Shown: piece after piece, positions 36,984 through 46,184 of the stretch
Layout of the letters: each line of letters begins with the position of its first letter
How positions within the stretch are numbered: the stretch's first letter is position 1
Source: Legionellales bacterium
GTDB lineage: Bacteria; Pseudomonadota; Gammaproteobacteria; Berkiellales; Berkiellaceae
NCBI GenBank assembly: GCA_002708265.1
Contig: PANA01000001.1
Location: forward strand, 301,816 to 365,815
DNA length: 64,000 nt
Direction: 5' to 3'
Program-made: the position numbers and the translations under genes
Notes under the pieces: model-generated
The model's database searches: none
Told to the model about the DNA's origin: nothing
Seen by the model: the letters and a program-made list of their open reading frames with translations, nothing else

Positions 36984-37865
36984 ATGTTTCAGGGAAGTAT
37001 GGTGGCACTGGTAACGCCCATGACAGAAGGCGGGGCTTTGGACTTGCCCGCATTAGCGGCATTGGTTGAGTGGCATATTGGACAAAAGACACAAGCCATC
37101 GTCGTAACCGGGACAACCGGGGAGAGTGCTACCTTAACGCACGCCGAAAGAGACGCTATTTATCAATGCGCTTTAAAGGCCAGCGCTAGCCGAGTCCCTA
37201 TTATTGCCGGCACAGGGGCGAATAGCACTGCTGAAACTATTGAGTTGACTGCGCAAGCGAAAGCCGCTGGCGTTCAGGCCTGTCTACTTGTCACGCCTTA
37301 TTATAATAAGCCGTCTCAAGAAGGGCTTATTCAGCATCATTTAGCGGTGGCTGATGCTCAAGATATTCCACAAATTCTTTATAATGTGCCTTCGCGTACG
37401 GCCTGTGATTTGCTGCCTGAGACAGCTGGGCGCTTGTCTGAGCATCCCAATATCATAGGGATCAAAGAGGCGACAGGGGATTTAGATCGTTTGAAAGCAT
37501 TAAATCGGCTAGCAAAGTCAGATTTTTTACTTTTAAGTGGGGATGATGCAACAGGGGTAGAATTCATGTTAGCTGGCGGGCATGGTATCATCTCGGTGAC
37601 CGCTAACATTGCGCCCGCTAAAATGCAGGTAATGTGTGAAGCAGCGCTGGCCAAGGATGCGACGTCGGCACGAAAAATAAATGATGAACTACAAATGTTG
37701 CATCGTCGGCTGTTTATAGAGTCCAATCCCATACCAGTTAAGTGGGCTTTAGAAAAAATGCTTAAGATTCCATCAGGGGCCTTGCGGCTACCACTGACCC
37801 GCTTGTTAGAGGGGCACGAAGACAGTGTGATGGAAGCGTTAAAATCAATTGGAGTTTGCCAGTGA
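36984..37865 (+). CDS. dapA: 4-hydroxy-tetrahydrodipicolinate synthase
   Basis: Aldolase-type TIM-barrel enzyme of 293 residues. It condenses pyruvate with aspartate semialdehyde in lysine and meso-diaminopimelate synthesis, so it feeds peptidoglycan. The Schiff-base Lys is in IIGIKEATGD, the catalytic Tyr in YNVPSRT, and the substrate Thr pair in GTTGES. GAGGAAGG precedes the ATG. The stop overlaps the start of the small lipoprotein gene. Confidence 0.96.
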   Translation: MFQGSMVALVTPMTEGGALDLPALAALVEWHIGQKTQAIVVTGTTGESATLTHAERDAIYQCALKASASRVPIIAGTGANSTAETIELTAQAKAAGVQACLLVTPYYNKPSQEGLIQHHLAVADAQDIPQILYNVPSRTACDLLPETAGRLSEHPNIIGIKEATGDLDRLKALNRLAKSDFLLLSGDDATGVEFMLAGGHGIISVTANIAPAKMQVMCEAALAKDATSARKINDELQMLHRRLFIESNPIPVKWALEKMLKIPSGALRLPLTRLLEGHEDSVMEALKSIGVCQ

Positions 37866-38104
37866 AAAAAATAATCATAGCAGGATTGCTACTGTTAACC
37901 GGATGCTCTTCGAGTCATCACTATGGGTTGTGGCATGACAAATCAGAGGATTACTTAGAAGCGAAAAGTTATCCCCCTTTGTACGTGCCTACGCCACTAA
38001 CAAAAGAGAGTGCTGGGACACTTTATGAAATCCCACCCTCTGTGGCGTCTGAAACTCAGGTAACCAGTGTGCCAGATATTCGTCCCCCAGATTTGAGAAC
38101 CTGA
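37862..38104 (+). CDS. Miniature BamC-like lipoprotein
   Basis: An 80-residue lipoprotein. The signal peptide has lipobox LLTGC (acyl Cys at residue 15); the rest is a Pro-rich, unstructured-looking segment with DYLEAKSYPPLYVPTPL, then IPPSV and DIRPPDLR. It occupies exactly the slot of bamC between dapA and purC, and its sequence resembles only the N-terminal lasso of BamC, which binds BamD. The two helix-grip domains of BamC (E. coli protein about 344 residues) are absent. The start is GTG at 37862, overlapping the dapA stop. No downstream remnant of the missing domains is visible: purC starts 20 bases later. Confidence 0.75.
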   Translation: MKKIIIAGLLLLTGCSSSHHYGLWHDKSEDYLEAKSYPPLYVPTPLTKESAGTLYEIPPSVASETQVTSVPDIRPPDLRT

Positions 38105-38124
38105 TCTTTAAATAGAGGTGTATT

Positions 38125-38838
38125 GTGGAAAAAAAACAAGCGTTATATGCCGGAAAGGCAAAGTCTCTGTACGCGACCGATCATGAAGATCGATTAATAG
38201 TTGAGTATCGGGATGATGCTAGTGCGTTTAACGGTCAAAAGTTAGCTAAGTTGGCGGGCAAAGGCGCTGTCAATAATGCTATCAATGCCACGATTATGGA
38301 CTATCTGGCGTCGCATGGCATTCCGACACATTTCATTGAGAAGATCAGTGATACAGAGTCTGTCGTAAAGCCGCTTAAAATGATTCCAATTGAGTGTGTG
38401 ATTCGTAATGTTGCTTCAGGAAGTCTGACGCGTCGTTTAGGTATTGAGAATGGTACAGTTCTGCCCGAGCCTATTTTTGAGAATTTCTTGAAAGATGATG
38501 CGCTTGGGGATCCGATGGTTAACTTTTCTCACATCACGACTTTAAAGTATGCAACTGCTGAACAGCTTGAAAAAATGACGGCTTTGACCTTTAAAGTAAA
38601 TCAATTGCTCAGCGCCTGGTTTGCCACACATGATTTGCTGTTGGTTGACTTTAAGCTTGAGTTTGGTGAAGACAAAGACGGTAACATGGTGCTGGGAGAT
38701 GAAATTTCTCCGGATGGTTGCCGAATTTGGGATCAACAAAACAACAATAATATCTTAGATAAAGACCGCTTCCGACAAGATATGGGTGATGTGATTGAAA
38801 ATTATCACTTGATTGCTCAACGGATTGGTGCGCTTTAA
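38125..38838 (+). CDS. purC: Phosphoribosylaminoimidazole-succinocarboxamide synthase
   Basis: SAICAR synthetase of 237 residues, joining aspartate to CAIR in purine synthesis. It begins with the family pattern LYAGKAKSLYATD and contains IECVIRNVASGSLTRR, and DFKLEFGEDKDGNMVLGDEISPDGCRIWD, which binds nucleotide and metal. The start is GTG at 38125 after AGAGGTG. It is last in the dapA-bamC-purC unit. Confidence 0.96.
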   Translation: MEKKQALYAGKAKSLYATDHEDRLIVEYRDDASAFNGQKLAKLAGKGAVNNAINATIMDYLASHGIPTHFIEKISDTESVVKPLKMIPIECVIRNVASGSLTRRLGIENGTVLPEPIFENFLKDDALGDPMVNFSHITTLKYATAEQLEKMTALTFKVNQLLSAWFATHDLLLVDFKLEFGEDKDGNMVLGDEISPDGCRIWDQQNNNNILDKDRFRQDMGDVIENYHLIAQRIGAL

Positions 38839-38860
38839 ATACTAAACGTCCTACCAAATT

Positions 38861-38878
38861 GGCCGCTTCACAGCGGCC
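38861..38878. terminator. Hairpin between convergent purC and RND pump genes
   Basis: GGCCGCT (38861-38867) and AGCGGCC (38872-38878) make a GC-rich 7-bp stem with loop TCAC. On the minus strand the stem is followed by AATTTGG, on the plus strand by GCTTCAACT, so the T-run is weak on both sides. Confidence 0.5.
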
Positions 38879-38889
38879 GCTTCAACTCT

Positions 38890-41800
38890 CTAGATGTGCA
38901 TATCGCTTGTCTTTTCTGGTTGAACCAGGAGTCTGAAAAGACGATGAACGTCATCAATAACCACCAATAAACACGGTAGTAAAAACATGACGATGATCGT
39001 TGCGAATAATATTCCACAGGCTAATGAAACAACCATCGGAATTAAAAATCGTGCTTGAATACTGGTTTCCATCAAAATAGGGAGCAGCCCTAAACTGGTG
39101 GATAGGGTGGTCAGCAGTATCGGACGGAAACGCCTTTCAATTGCCAGCAACGCACTTTGTACTATTTCGACGCCTTGTTCTCTTTGTAGGTTCATGTAAT
39201 CAACCAAAACAATACTATCGTTAACCACAACCCCCGCCAAAGCTACGACACCAAATAAGGAAATAAAGCTGACGTCATATCCAAGGAGTAAATGCCCGAG
39301 GATCGCGCCCACAATTCCAAATGGAATGGCAGACATGACGGCAAACGGCTGAATATAACTCTTGAGCTGCGCTCCAAGCAGCATGTACATGATTAAAAGC
39401 GCAATCATCATATTCCGCCCTAGGCTCGCTAAGTCCTCTTTTTGTTCGCGAGTTTTACCTTCAAAACTGTACTCTAGTCCTGGGTATAACTCCTGAAGCT
39501 CTGGCAATACTTCTCGTTGTAAAACCTTCACAATTTGATCGGGGGTGACCTCATCTGTCTGAGCATCAGCCGTCACGGTTACGATACGACGTCCATCAAC
39601 GGATTGAATCTCGTTATATCCTCTTTGCTGAACAATATCAGCAACGGTATTTAAAGGCGCTGTTGCCCCATTAGGTAACAGCAGTCGCATTTGCTCAATG
39701 GTTGCCAGTTGCTCACGTGTTTCCTTGGGGTAACGAACGTATACCAGCACTTCTGAGTTTCCACGCTGAAAACGCTGCACCTCAAAACCAAAAAACGCAT
39801 CCCGTAATTGCTGGCCTAATGCCGCCGGTGTCAAGCCTACTGCATAGCCTTGCTCATTAACTTTAAAGACGTACTCAGGCTTTCCATACTCAAAGCTTTC
39901 CTGAACATCCTTAGTGCCAGCAATATTTTCAAGTGCCTGACGTAAGTGATGGGAGGCTTTAATGAGCATTCCTTCGTCTGGGTGAGTGATTTCAACTTCA
40001 ATATCCGGATCATTACTAACCAGCGAGCTTTTGAATTCAAGCGTGTCTATATTGGGAATATTTTCTATGCGAGCGCGTACTAAATTTTCAATATCCAGTG
40101 TTGAAACTTGCCTAAAATCAGATGGCACCATTTTGATGCGAACCTGACCTTGGTGATTAGCTTGTGCGCTTGAAACGCTGCCGCCAGGTCCGCCACGGCT
40201 GCTCACTTGCTCACCAATGCTAATCCCAACGCTTTCAAAAATATCGTCATTTCGACTTTCATTTAAAGCCGCTCTAACTTTTTCCACTTCGTCAGAGATT
40301 TCCATCATCGTGCTTTGGGTGACAGAAAAGGGGGTCCCAATAGGCATTTTGACAGCGATCGTGACTTTATCGCCTTCTATGTTCGGGAAGAACACAAAAC
40401 GAATAATGCCCGCCTTGACTAAGCCGCCGGTGATGACGGCTACGCCTAAAAATAAAGCAATCGTGGCATATCGCCACTGAATAGCCAATCGTGCCATAGG
40501 AATCAGCTGACGCAGTGTGAAGCGTTTCAACCCAGCTTGAAAACGATCTCTAAGACGCGCCAAAATACCTCGACTCCAACGTGTGTTGTGAGATAAGTGA
40601 GCGGGTAAAATAAAATATGCTTCGATTAGCGATACAATCAAAATACTGATGACAACTACAGGGATAACGCGAACGATCTGTCCTAAGGTTCCTGTACTAA
40701 AAATAAGCGGGGCAAATGCCGCAATAGTGGTCATGACACCAACGGTCACTGGTGATAGAACACTTCTTACCCCTTTAAAAACGGCATTCTTATCATCAGG
40801 ATTATTTTCTTGGGCATCAAATATACTCTCTCCAATAATGATGCCATCATCGACAACAATACCTAACACGACAATCAGGGCAAATAAGGTGATCATATTT
40901 AAGCTAAAACCTAAAAAGTTAATGATCATCAAGCCGCCTAAAAAGGAAATAGGGATAGCGGCACTGGTCCAAAAGGCTAACTTCAAATCTAAAAATAGAA
41001 GTAATATTAAAAAGACCAACATGAACCCTAAAACCCCGTTGCGGGTCATGAGGCTCACTCGATCGGATAGTGCAATAGTTTGGTCTTCTTCTATAGTTAA
41101 GACCAACCCATCTGGTAAAGATAGATGATTAATGTACTGTTTTACTTCGTTGGCCAACAGCAGTGTATCGTCAGACTCACTTCGCTGGACATCGATATAA
41201 ACAGCAGGTTTTCCATTAAATAGGTTAATTATGTTACGGTCAGAGAGACCATCTATTACCGTTCCAATATCTTTTAAGCGAACCGTTGAGCCATCTGGTC
41301 GTGACAAAATGACAATCTCACCAAACTCGCGACCACTTCGGCGCTTGTCTTGGATTCGAAATAACCAATCTCCTTGGCGAGATTCGATTGTCCCGGCTGG
41401 AATGTCTTTGGAGTAGTTTGTAATAGCGGCATTAACTTGCTCAAATCGAATTCCATGCCGCTGTAATGCTTGTTCAGATACCTCAACCGAAATCATCTCA
41501 TCTTGAACACCTCTGAGATTCGTTAAAGCGATATTCGGTAATAATCGCATCTCTTCTTCTATCTTCTCGCCCCAGTACCGTAAAACACTACGAGGAACTT
41601 CACCCACTAAGGCTAATGTCATTACGTTGGGGGTTAGGCGTATTTTGGTGATGATAGGACGTTCAGCATCTTGGGGGGGGAAAGACTGAAGACTGTTCAC
41701 CGCCGTTTCAACATCGTTGTAAACTTCGTCTGCATCGACAAAGTCCAATAGTTCTACATGGATACTGGCAACCCCTTCACTTGCCGTAGAGGTCACTCTT

Positions 41801-42069
41801 TTAACCCCGTCAAGACCAATTAAAGGCTCTTCTACCCGCGTGGTGATTGCATCAGCAACTTCATAAGGGGTTGCCCCAGGATAAGTCACGGTAATCGTGA
41901 TTAACTTTGGGTCAACCGGTGGAAAGGTTTCTGTCTGCATGGCAGATAAACTGATTAGTCCACCCACCGTTAGCAACAGCATTAAAATATTTGCGGCGAC
42001 ATGGTTGTGAATGAACCAGTCAATGAGTCCACGACTTTCTGGCACAGGATATTTTTCGGTATTAGACAT
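38890..42069 (-). CDS. RND-family efflux pump inner-membrane transporter
   Basis: A 1059-residue AcrB/MexF-like transporter. The first membrane helix (about 20-40) is followed by a large periplasmic domain, central helices with the proton-relay VVLGIVVDDGIIIGE pattern, a second periplasmic domain, and C-terminal helices with VALAGVVVNDSIVLVDY. It uses the proton gradient to export compounds or lipophilic molecules; the substrate is unknown. ATG 42069 lies inside the end of the fusion-protein gene with GGAG upstream, so translation is coupled. No outer-membrane TolC-type gene is present here. Confidence 0.92.
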   Translation of the reverse strand: MSNTEKYPVPESRGLIDWFIHNHVAANILMLLLTVGGLISLSAMQTETFPPVDPKLITITVTYPGATPYEVADAITTRVEEPLIGLDGVKRVTSTASEGVASIHVELLDFVDADEVYNDVETAVNSLQSFPPQDAERPIITKIRLTPNVMTLALVGEVPRSVLRYWGEKIEEEMRLLPNIALTNLRGVQDEMISVEVSEQALQRHGIRFEQVNAAITNYSKDIPAGTIESRQGDWLFRIQDKRRSGREFGEIVILSRPDGSTVRLKDIGTVIDGLSDRNIINLFNGKPAVYIDVQRSESDDTLLLANEVKQYINHLSLPDGLVLTIEEDQTIALSDRVSLMTRNGVLGFMLVFLILLLFLDLKLAFWTSAAIPISFLGGLMIINFLGFSLNMITLFALIVVLGIVVDDGIIIGESIFDAQENNPDDKNAVFKGVRSVLSPVTVGVMTTIAAFAPLIFSTGTLGQIVRVIPVVVISILIVSLIEAYFILPAHLSHNTRWSRGILARLRDRFQAGLKRFTLRQLIPMARLAIQWRYATIALFLGVAVITGGLVKAGIIRFVFFPNIEGDKVTIAVKMPIGTPFSVTQSTMMEISDEVEKVRAALNESRNDDIFESVGISIGEQVSSRGGPGGSVSSAQANHQGQVRIKMVPSDFRQVSTLDIENLVRARIENIPNIDTLEFKSSLVSNDPDIEVEITHPDEGMLIKASHHLRQALENIAGTKDVQESFEYGKPEYVFKVNEQGYAVGLTPAALGQQLRDAFFGFEVQRFQRGNSEVLVYVRYPKETREQLATIEQMRLLLPNGATAPLNTVADIVQQRGYNEIQSVDGRRIVTVTADAQTDEVTPDQIVKVLQREVLPELQELYPGLEYSFEGKTREQKEDLASLGRNMMIALLIMYMLLGAQLKSYIQPFAVMSAIPFGIVGAILGHLLLGYDVSFISLFGVVALAGVVVNDSIVLVDYMNLQREQGVEIVQSALLAIERRFRPILLTTLSTSLGLLPILMETSIQARFLIPMVVSLACGILFATIIVMFLLPCLLVVIDDVHRLFRLLVQPEKTSDMHI

Positions 42070-43228
42070 CATCTGCTCCATCATTCGTCGTGGCAACTTG
42101 AGTGAGTGTTCGAGGTGAAACTACCATACCTTCAAACCCACCCGCTAAACGAGAGGTAACAACATTAATAGGTGCTGTGATCTCTTGAATGATTACTTGC
42201 TCTTTTTCAAAGCTCAATATGTTTGGATGAAATTCTTCAATAATGTTTTCATCAGTAACTTTCCACATATATCCCTCAGTTTGCATAGCATCCGCAGGGA
42301 CAACAATGACGTCCTGATGGGGATCCGTTGTAATACTGACTCGAGCAAATGTGCCAGGTAGAACTTCATCGCCTCCAAGATCAAAGGCAAAGTACGCTGT
42401 CGCAAAGCGTGTACTAATATCGATATTGGTAACTGCTCGTGCTAAATGTCCTGTGTAGTTTTTTTGTCCTTTAGGGGAGTCAATGATTACTTGAACTTTG
42501 GGTGCCTGTGCCTGATTGAGCCAGTAGAGTTTTTGAGGGTCTAGACTGGTTTGGACTTCCATCATTCTTTGATCAAAAACCTGACCGTATCCTTGCCCCA
42601 AAGTGACATATTGACCTGGTGCAATATCCGATGAAATAACGCGCCCTTCAAATGGTAACGAAAAAGCGGTTCTTTCTAAGTCTAATAATGCTTTTTCTAG
42701 TTGAAGTTGTGTAATCTCAACTTGGGCGCGTGAGCGCTCTAATTGCGGTTCTCTCGCAACCAACTTAGGAACTGGCGCATTGCCATTCAACTGGCGCCAG
42801 CCTTTCACTGCAGCTTCTATTTCAGCGCGCTCTAAAGCAAGGTCAGCCGTTGTGCGCTCTAACTCAGCGGTGGCTTGCTTGACGGCTAATGTATATAAAT
42901 CTTGATCAATTTTAAACAAAGGTTCGTTGGCTTCGAATGAGCCCCCTGGATAAAAGTTGGGGCTGACTTCAGTGACTCGGCCACTCACCTGTGGCATGAC
43001 GGGCACACTGTTTTGAGCAATGACAGTACCTGTTACTTCAAACGTCAAAAGATACGGTGTTGGTTCAAACCGCTCCATCCTGACAGGGGGAACTCGAGCA
43101 GGCCCTGAATTTTTTTGCAGGGGTTCATAAGTAGACTCAAGGTAGTGGGAAATACTAAAACAAAAGACAACAAAAACAACGACTAAAATTAGTTGAAAGA
43201 GCCCTTTGCCAGCGTCTTGCCATTGCAT
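42062..43228 (-). CDS. RND efflux pump periplasmic adaptor (membrane fusion protein)
   Basis: A 388-residue HlyD/AcrA-type adaptor. The N-terminal membrane anchor (about 10-28) is followed by a lipoyl-like half (VPVMPQVSGRVTEVS), a helical hairpin (about 110-180), the second lipoyl half (LPFEGRVISSDIAPGQYVTLGQ) and a beta-barrel. It connects the adjacent RND transporter to an outer-membrane channel encoded elsewhere. It overlaps the transporter gene by 8 bases. Confidence 0.92.
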   Translation of the reverse strand: MQWQDAGKGLFQLILVVVFVVFCFSISHYLESTYEPLQKNSGPARVPPVRMERFEPTPYLLTFEVTGTVIAQNSVPVMPQVSGRVTEVSPNFYPGGSFEANEPLFKIDQDLYTLAVKQATAELERTTADLALERAEIEAAVKGWRQLNGNAPVPKLVAREPQLERSRAQVEITQLQLEKALLDLERTAFSLPFEGRVISSDIAPGQYVTLGQGYGQVFDQRMMEVQTSLDPQKLYWLNQAQAPKVQVIIDSPKGQKNYTGHLARAVTNIDISTRFATAYFAFDLGGDEVLPGTFARVSITTDPHQDVIVVPADAMQTEGYMWKVTDENIIEEFHPNILSFEKEQVIIQEITAPINVVTSRLAGGFEGMVVSPRTLTQVATTNDGADDV

Positions 43229-43353
43229 GGTGGAGTAGTCCTATCGATTGGATGGAAAGGAAAAGCCTTTAGTTCATTATCACCCATTTGCACAGCAGAC
43301 CCAACAAATCCCACAGAATTTTCTTTAGTTTGCCATAAAGAGACAATTAGGGG

Positions 43354-43498
43354 TTGTATTAAACAAGAAGCTTTGCTAAGTTAGGAATCCTAATCTTCTT
43401 AAGGAGCCCCTCAGCCGATGAAATACTTCGCTTAAATTTCGCGCCACTGGCGTACCAGACCCTAGGTCTTATTCAAAGAAATTTAAGAGAGGATATTT
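43354..43498 (+). promoter_or_regulatory. Leader of the ABC-F gene: promoter, operator-like palindrome, leader ORF and nested hairpins
   Basis: A candidate promoter (TTGTAT 43354-43359, 17-base spacer, TAAGTT 43377-43382) is followed by the dyad TTAGGAATCCTAA (43381-43393). Next come AAGGAG (43401-43406) and a five-codon ORF (43418-43435). CTTAAATTTC (43431-43440), overlapping the ORF stop, is the exact complement of GAAATTTAAG (43478-43487), which touches the ribosome site AGAGGA of the ABC-F gene. Two small hairpins (43442-43452 and 43457-43469) lie within the loop. The arrangement resembles ribosome-stalling attenuators of antibiotic-resistance genes. Confidence 0.6.
43418..43435 (+). CDS. 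Putative five-residue leader peptide MKYFA
   Basis: ATG AAA TAC TTC GCT TAA, 11 bases after AAGGAG. Its last codons overlap the left arm of the long inverted repeat ahead of the ABC-F gene, so a ribosome paused here would open the stem and free the downstream ribosome site. Existence as a translated peptide is inference from layout. Confidence 0.45.
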   Translation: MKYFA

Positions 43499-44941
43499 AT
43501 GTCGATTGCGGTCAGCTTATCTCATATTACTATCGAATTTGCCCAAAACCTTTTACTCTCTGATGCGTCTGCTCAAGTTAATTTTGGTGACAGAATCGGT
43601 ATTATTGGGCCCAACGGGGCAGGCAAAAGTACACTTCTTAAAGCCATTGCAGGACAAGTGATTCCCACAATGGGGACTATTAATTCTGCGGTCTTAACGG
43701 TGGCAATGTTGGAACAACAGCGTCTAGATACCTGTTTAAGTGGTGCTGAAGCGTTTGAAGTCGCGTTTACTCAAGTGCTATCTGAAAGTCCAGATATCCT
43801 GCTGTTGGATGAACCGACAAATCACTTGGACCCGTCTCGTCGTAAACGTCTTATGCGTTTGCTTGAAGGGTACTATGGCACTGTGCTGATTGCTTCTCAT
43901 GATGAACAGCTGTTGGAAACGACAGTTGATAAGCTTTGGGTTGTCGATCACAAACAACTGATTACCTTCCCTGGGCGCTTTAGCGAATACTGGTTATGGC
44001 AAGAGAAACGTGTTGAAGCTTTGCAGGCACAAAAAGAAAAGTTAAAAAACACGAAAAAATCCCATCATCAACAGCGAATGAAGGCTCAAGAAAAATCTGC
44101 TAAAAAAGCGGCTCAAGGCAAAAAAGCTATTCAGAAACGAAAGTGGCCAACTATTCAAAGTAAAACCAAATTGGCCCGAGGGCAGGAATGCTCAGATAAA
44201 ATTGCTGCAGAGTTGAAGAATAAAGCAGCGGCCCTCAATGATGCACTGTCAGAGATTCATTTACCCGAGTTGCCTATTCCTCGTTTTAGCTTCGAGCACG
44301 AGCCTAATAAACATCGGTCTGAAATTCTGATTAGCGACGGCACCTTAAAAATTAACGAGGCATTATTGCTTGAAGACATTAATTTTTATTTAAGATCAGG
44401 AGAACATGTGGGAATCTTCGCTGACAACGCCACGGGTAAAACCAGTTTTTTTAAAGCAATCATGGGGCAGCCCGATGTGGTGCGCTCTGGGCAATGGCAG
44501 GTTCCCCCCTTTGATATGATTGGTTGGTTAGATCAGCACTATGCACTGGTGGATAATGCAAGTTGCCCACTGGAGGCTATTGAAAACCGGCGCCCTGATT
44601 GGACACCAACAGAATGTCGTCGACATCTGTGTGACTTTTTGTTCTCTACGACAGAGCAGGTAATGCAGCCGATAAAAACGCTATCTGGAGGGGAAAAAGC
44701 GCGGATATCTCTCGCGTGTATTGCTGCAGCAGCGCCGCCACTTCTGTTGCTAGATGAGGTAACCAATAATATTGACTGGTGGGCTCGACAACAAATTATA
44801 TCAGTAATGAAAGCGTATCCTGGCAGTTTGCTTTTGATTAGCCATGATGCAGAGTTTTTGAAAGCGCTGTCCCTTGATCAAGTCATGACGATTAAAGATA
44901 AGCAATTAAAAACAATTGAGCTTACGTTGCCTTTACTATAG
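43499..44941 (+). CDS. ABC-F family ATPase, antibiotic-resistance type, with reduced first domain
   Basis: Cytosolic protein of 480 residues with two ABC domains, no membrane segments and a long basic linker (about 155-265), as in ABC-F ribosome-protection or translation factors. Domain 1 has Walker A GPNGAGKST (37-45) and Walker B LLLDEPTNHLD (101-111), only about 60 residues apart, so most of the helical/arm subdomain is missing and the signature is reduced to LSGAE. Domain 2 has an altered Walker A (FADNATGKTS), a normal LSGGEKAR and LLLLDEVTNNID, where Val replaces the usual Pro. The attenuator-like leader favours a drug-inducible resistance role. The exact subfamily cannot be told. Confidence 0.82.
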   Translation: MSIAVSLSHITIEFAQNLLLSDASAQVNFGDRIGIIGPNGAGKSTLLKAIAGQVIPTMGTINSAVLTVAMLEQQRLDTCLSGAEAFEVAFTQVLSESPDILLLDEPTNHLDPSRRKRLMRLLEGYYGTVLIASHDEQLLETTVDKLWVVDHKQLITFPGRFSEYWLWQEKRVEALQAQKEKLKNTKKSHHQQRMKAQEKSAKKAAQGKKAIQKRKWPTIQSKTKLARGQECSDKIAAELKNKAAALNDALSEIHLPELPIPRFSFEHEPNKHRSEILISDGTLKINEALLLEDINFYLRSGEHVGIFADNATGKTSFFKAIMGQPDVVRSGQWQVPPFDMIGWLDQHYALVDNASCPLEAIENRRPDWTPTECRRHLCDFLFSTTEQVMQPIKTLSGGEKARISLACIAAAAPPLLLLDEVTNNIDWWARQQIISVMKAYPGSLLLISHDAEFLKALSLDQVMTIKDKQLKTIELTLPLL

Positions 44942-46184
44942 GTACTTGCTCAATATCTGTTGTGTAGTGCGACGAGCAGTGCGCTCGTTGCATCGCCCAC
45001 GCCCGTTCAATACCTTGAGCACCAAAGAAAACAGTGTTGCGACCATGACGCTGGTTAATCGCATCAATGGTATTCATGACTTGTTCACTTTGTTTTTCAT
45101 CAAAATCAACAAAATCTAAGGCACCCTGTTCGGCAGTGGTTAAATCAAACAAAATAACGCCAGCTTTTTTGTACTGAAACCCTTCTTGAAAGCACCCCTC
45201 AGCCAGTGCTCGAGCGGTTCGTAAAAATAAACGGGTATCAGCATTGGCGGGTGTCATTTGGGCACATAAAGATGCACTGTAATAGTGATCGCGATGAACA
45301 CCTGTGGTCATAAATACTTGCATTGCTCGAGCCAGCTGCTGATTATTCCGACACTTTTCAGCGGCACGAGTGGCATAATTAGCAACGGCTTCTAGCATAT
45401 CGGATAAATGGGTGATTGGTTGGCTAAAAGAACGTGTCACCGCACAACTTTTGGGGTGAGCAGGAACTGTGTCTATCTCATAACACGATAATCCACCAAG
45501 CTCTCGAATGAGTTTTTCAAGACCAATGTTGGCGGCTTTTCTCGCCGTGTGTAAATCAAGCTGGGCAAGCTCCCAGGCGTTTTTTGCACTATAACGATGA
45601 CATACTTGAGTTAAGGCTTTCCCAACCCCCCAAATATTCTCTACCGGTGTAAGCTTGAGCAAACGTTCTCGCATGGCAAGATTCGTAGCATCACATACCC
45701 CCGAAAAACGAGGGTTTTTCTTTGCATGATAATTAGCAATTTTAGCGAGTGTTTTCGTTGGCCCTAGCCCCACAGAGGTGGGAATGCCGGTTTGTTTTGC
45801 CACTTCGTGGCGTAATCGTACACAAGCTTGATAAGGATCGACTTCATCTTCTAAAGATAAAAATATTTCATCGATGGAGTAAATCTGATGTTGTGGAATA
45901 TACCCTGCGACAACGGTTTGTACTCGCCGTGACATATCCGCGTATAAAGCATAGTTAGATGAAAAAACACGAATTTGATATTGTTCAATTAGTTTTTTAA
46001 TTTTGAATAAGGGAATTCCCATCGGAACCCCGAGGGCTTTGACTTGCTCAGAGCGCGCTACAACACAGCCGTCATTATTAGAAGCAACAATTAGTGGAGA
46101 ATCATTAAGTCGAGGCTCAAAAACACGCTCGCAAGAACAATAAAAGTTATTACAGTCAATTAAACCAAATAGCGGACTAGCCAT
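44922..46184 (-). CDS. umuC: Translesion DNA polymerase V catalytic subunit UmuC
   Basis: Y-family polymerase of about 420 residues. Palm residues lie in GLIDCNNFYCSCERVF and in YSIDEIF, and the helix-hairpin region is ENIWGVGKALTQV. With UmuD' it copies damaged DNA at the cost of mutations. ATG 46184 lies within the end of umuD (an in-frame GTG at 46196 is an alternative). Its 3' end overlaps the convergent ABC-F gene by 20 bases. Confidence 0.94.
   Translation of the reverse strand: MASPLFGLIDCNNFYCSCERVFEPRLNDSPLIVASNNDGCVVARSEQVKALGVPMGIPLFKIKKLIEQYQIRVFSSNYALYADMSRRVQTVVAGYIPQHQIYSIDEIFLSLEDEVDPYQACVRLRHEVAKQTGIPTSVGLGPTKTLAKIANYHAKKNPRFSGVCDATNLAMRERLLKLTPVENIWGVGKALTQVCHRYSAKNAWELAQLDLHTARKAANIGLEKLIRELGGLSCYEIDTVPAHPKSCAVTRSFSQPITHLSDMLEAVANYATRAAEKCRNNQQLARAMQVFMTTGVHRDHYYSASLCAQMTPANADTRLFLRTARALAEGCFQEGFQYKKAGVILFDLTTAEQGALDFVDFDEKQSEQVMNTIDAINQRHGRNTVFFGAQGIERAWAMQRAHCSSHYTTDIEQVPIVKAT

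Noticed and set aside
43229..43353. A hairpin TCTTTA/TAAAGA and other short repeats between the adaptor gene and the ABC-F leader
   Set aside because: Six-base arms in AT-rich sequence are expected by chance and have no clear relation to a gene start.
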